DNA from: an uncultured Carboxylicivirga sp.
Lineage (GTDB): Bacteria > Bacteroidota > Bacteroidia > Bacteroidales > Marinilabiliaceae
Assembly: GCA_947491945.1 (NCBI GenBank)
Contig: CANLLN010000002.1
Coordinates: 186,001 to 250,000, forward strand
Direction: 5' to 3'
Length of the DNA: 64,000 bases
The notes under the pieces were generated by a model. The model worked only from the letters and a program-made list of their open reading frames with translations. It was not told the origin of the DNA and did not search any database. Both the position numbers and the translations under genes were made by a program. Positions 61,485-64,000 of the stretch are shown one piece after another (position 1 is the stretch's first letter; each line of letters begins with the position of its first letter).

Positions 61485-63860
61485 CTAAAAAGAAAACTCA
61501 AGCCCCAGCTTAATAGCCCAATTATCCATCCCATCGGGCAAGCGATAAGGTCCATATCGGTAATGCACTGAAAGCCCATACTGAAATACAAAGTTTGAAA
61601 ACAGATTTTTAAGGTACAGACCCGACTCATAATACCCCTTATTCAGGGAAGTAACCCCATCGGGTGCTTCACCAAAGGCCACGTTGGTACTAACAACAAT
61701 CTCGGGCTTAATACGCCGGTTAGTATTCAAACCCATCGGAAAGCCATGCGAGAAATAAAGTGCTGCAAACCGATCAGCACCAAACTCATTTAAGCGCATG
61801 GTACCAAATGTATAAGGCACCCTTACGGTAAACGACTTATAACTTCCCAATGAGCTATAAAGTAAGGTACTGGGGTAATCCCCATTCATCAACCCACCTT
61901 CAACCCGCAGCACGGTGTACATGGCATTGGGGTAATTGAATTGTTTATGAGCACGGGCTTCGTAACGCCGATATTCATAACTTTCAGCAGCCTCCCACTT
62001 TCCGGAAGCCGCATTCAGCCAGATGATCGGCCAGTTGGTTCCATTGGACATTTTACCAAAGGCCGTACGGGCAAAAGTTTCTCTCTGCGCCCACTTAAGC
62101 TTTACCGCCAGTTCATCCATTGTAAAATCCGCTGCCACATCACCCGCTTCGGCAAAACGATAAGGCATTTGCGGTGCTATATCAAAATGAGTAAAGTAAA
62201 GACCTCCTTTCCAATACTTGAGAAAACGAAACTCAGCACCACTGCGCCATCCCTTACTCAGATCCATGGTCTCAGTAAGGAAACGACTAAAACGCTCGCT
62301 CGACATTGCCTTCACCCCATCCAAAAAGGCGTATGAACCCGTAGCATGTACATCATCCTGATAGCTCACAAAAAAACGATTTTCCTTATTCTCAAAGGGC
62401 GTAAGCGATAAGCTAAGACCATACTTCTCGTCCTTATCGCCAAAACCGTAGGTAAAATATCCGCCGGTGGAAAAATAAGGCGACACCTCGGGGCTGGTAT
62501 AGAGGCCCAACCCCAACTTAAAGCCCTCAAAATTATTATAATCAATCAGCTTGGATAGATTCAGCTGTAATTTACCAATTGGCAGATACCCCTTGATCAT
62601 GGACACCTGCGTTTTTATCAGCGCATCCAGGTGATTTCGGCGACCGATACTGTCTAGGAATTGATAGGTTAACGAATCGCGCGCCGTGAGGGGTGAATAT
62701 CGGAAACGTTCCAGATCCGGAGCATCCCGATCGCCCGAAAGATCTTCGAGCACAATATTATCAAACTCACTCGGCGAAAAGCTGGCCTGTGTATTAATGG
62801 CTGTTACATAACTCTTTCCCTTACCTACAATAGGAAAAGGAAGACGCCGTGCAAGCCCGAGCCCTCCAAGCTGAAGGCTACTCTCCAGCTGCTTGGGAAA
62901 CCATTTGCCATTGTTGGCAGGCTGATATTTTTGCCGAATAAACAGACGCATTCCATTTTCGGTACCGGTAGTAGTCGCAGACACCGTCTTGATAGCCATT
63001 GTGCGCCCGTCAATATGAAAAGCACCTGTTAAGCCTCTGAAATTGCGATCTCTTTGGGGACGATAAGTGATGTAAAACACTGTATCCCCCTGCTCGCTGT
63101 ACGTCTCCTGCAATATAAACTGATAGGCTCCCAAACCTGCCCGTGAGGCCGGGTTAAGATACGAATAACCCAAGAGCTTAATTGTCGGGTCGTAAAACGA
63201 AAAAGGTTGTAGCATAGCGGGAAAAGACGCCAGCAGGGGATCTTTCAAACCGCTCACTCGTCCCGAGATTACTCTCTCCTTACCCACCCCCTTTTTCAGG
63301 TGTTTCTTTTCTGATACAGACTCAAACAAAAATAAATAACTGTCGTTTTGAATGCCCAGAGAATCCTTTAATTCAGCACGCTCCTCTTCGTTGAGTACTG
63401 CAGGCCACTCAAAATCAAGGGTCATCTTATGGTACAGGATACAGCTGAAAGGCGCGTAATTATCGGGATTATGCAGATCCTTTTTCTCCACCACACCGCG
63501 CATAATAGCCAATGCGGGATTTTCTGAAGGCAGTACATCGACAGCTGCCAGACTGTATTTTTGAGGTTTCAGATAAATTACACCATCAGGCTGCAATTCA
63601 TCTATGGGAAGTACAAGAGGCGCATAACCAAGGCAGCTGAGCTTGAGTTCTTGCACATTTCGCCAGGTTCGTATTTCAAAGCGCCCATCGATATCAGTAA
63701 CAGTGCCGGCACCATCACCATACACAATATTCACAAAGGCGATCGGACTTTCCGTTTGTGCGTCTTCCACGCGCCCCCTAAGGTACTGCTCCTGCCCCCA
63801 AGTGATTAAATGGACATAGAAAAACACGAATAAGATCAGATAACGATGCATCATGGACAA
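61485..63860 (-). CDS. DUF5686 outer-membrane protein with carboxypeptidase-regulatory-like domain
   Basis: A 791-residue protein with a signal peptide (cut about residue 22), then a CarboxypepD_reg-like beta-sandwich (about 25-100, with GRVEDAQTESPIAFVNIVYG). Next come the DUF5686 region (from about 110) and a C-terminal beta-barrel-like section ending NWAIKLGLEFSF. The family is exported and outer-membrane-associated in Bacteroidota; function is unknown. Start is ambiguous between residues 1, 3 and 4 (63860, 63854, 63851). Convergent with the Crp/Fnr gene. Confidence 0.85.
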   Translation of the reverse strand: MSMMHRYLILFVFFYVHLITWGQEQYLRGRVEDAQTESPIAFVNIVYGDGAGTVTDIDGRFEIRTWRNVQELKLSCLGYAPLVLPIDELQPDGVIYLKPQKYSLAAVDVLPSENPALAIMRGVVEKKDLHNPDNYAPFSCILYHKMTLDFEWPAVLNEEERAELKDSLGIQNDSYLFLFESVSEKKHLKKGVGKERVISGRVSGLKDPLLASFPAMLQPFSFYDPTIKLLGYSYLNPASRAGLGAYQFILQETYSEQGDTVFYITYRPQRDRNFRGLTGAFHIDGRTMAIKTVSATTTGTENGMRLFIRQKYQPANNGKWFPKQLESSLQLGGLGLARRLPFPIVGKGKSYVTAINTQASFSPSEFDNIVLEDLSGDRDAPDLERFRYSPLTARDSLTYQFLDSIGRRNHLDALIKTQVSMIKGYLPIGKLQLNLSKLIDYNNFEGFKLGLGLYTSPEVSPYFSTGGYFTYGFGDKDEKYGLSLSLTPFENKENRFFVSYQDDVHATGSYAFLDGVKAMSSERFSRFLTETMDLSKGWRSGAEFRFLKYWKGGLYFTHFDIAPQMPYRFAEAGDVAADFTMDELAVKLKWAQRETFARTAFGKMSNGTNWPIIWLNAASGKWEAAESYEYRRYEARAHKQFNYPNAMYTVLRVEGGLMNGDYPSTLLYSSLGSYKSFTVRVPYTFGTMRLNEFGADRFAALYFSHGFPMGLNTNRRIKPEIVVSTNVAFGEAPDGVTSLNKGYYESGLYLKNLFSNFVFQYGLSVHYRYGPYRLPDGMDNWAIKLGLEFSF

Positions 63861-63911
63861 GACAACTCAGTTTGGTTTAATTCCCGAATTTACAAAAAAC
63901 AGAATTGTAAA

Positions 63912-63950
63912 TAAAAAAATATCCCTTGCTCTCTTCACGAAAACAAGGGA
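63912..63950 (-). terminator. Terminator of a gene entering from the right edge
   Basis: TCCCTTG (63950-63944 on minus) pairs with CAAGGGA (63928-63922), followed by ATATTTTTTT on the minus strand. Confidence 0.7.
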
Positions 63951-63968
63951 CGATATCATGCAAATATT

Positions 63969-64000
63969 TTATTTTAACATACCGGCCTTTAGGCGGGTAA
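63969..64000 (-). CDS. Possible 3' end of a minus-strand gene (partial)
   Basis: A minus-strand frame open to the window edge reads TRLKAGMLK then TAA (63971-63969). The terminator just beyond supports a gene ending here, but ten codons cannot identify it. Confidence 0.3.
   Translation of the reverse strand, partial: TRLKAGMLK

Overview
The window reads as a chromosomal segment of a Bacteroidota bacterium, probably an anaerobic or facultative member of a Marinilabiliales/Prolixibacteraceae-like group (lineage is inference). The evidence is a SusC/SusD pair, a type IX secretion component (PorD) with a T9SS sorting-domain cargo, the typical Bacteroidota order bamD-rpoZ-coaBC-porD-recN, promoters of the TTG/TAnnTTTG type, and anaerobic enzymes (2-oxoacid:ferredoxin oxidoreductase, ADP-forming acyl-CoA synthetase, HydE). 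No rRNA, tRNA, CRISPR array, insertion sequence or phage gene was seen.

Layout. 1-6.1 kb: end of an ABC-F ATPase with a degenerate second ATPase domain, plsC, a large unrecognised protein, tilS and pabB. 6.3-14.2 kb (all minus): a catabolic block made of a four-subunit 2-oxoacid:ferredoxin oxidoreductase, an aminotransferase, a flavodoxin, a small membrane protein and a fused ADP-forming acyl-CoA synthetase; together they suit fermentation of amino acids to organic acids with ATP gain. 14.5-17 kb: a stand-alone hydE and a DEAD-box helicase.

17.3-37.4 kb is the main accessory region, a SusCD-type utilisation locus of nine minus-strand genes plus one divergent plus-strand gene. It encodes two GHL10 (DigH/YddW-like) glycoside hydrolases (one a T9SS cargo, one a probable lipoprotein), a NamZ/DUF1343 exo-muramidase homologue, a CE2-like SGNH esterase, a D-lactate-dehydrogenase-type FAD/Fe-S protein, a metallophosphatase fused to a PQQ-type propeller, SusC, SusD and two further surface lipoproteins. 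GHL10 and NamZ families act on peptidoglycan glycan strands and MurNAc carries a D-lactyl ether, so I infer a locus for scavenging peptidoglycan. A 15-bp element is repeated exactly near the predicted starts of both divergent promoters.

37.5-55 kb is mostly housekeeping: pepT, proS, a Ser/Arg-rich lipoprotein with a FadL-like porin, cysDN, fabI, recN, porD, coaBC, rpoZ, bamD and an alpha-oxoamine synthase (sphingolipid or sulfonolipid type).

55-61.4 kb holds a seven-gene minus-strand redox cluster: hexaheme lipoprotein with a collagen-like linker, monoheme lipoprotein, DUF5777 beta-barrel, cytochrome c, heptaheme cytochrome with membrane anchor, cytochrome b and a ResB-like protein. It is divergent from a Crp/Fnr regulator, and the shared intergenic region contains a perfect TTGAT-N4-ATCAA FNR-type box. 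A barrel embedded among cytochromes suggests electron transfer across the envelope. The window ends with a DUF5686 outer-membrane protein and probably the last codons of another minus-strand gene.
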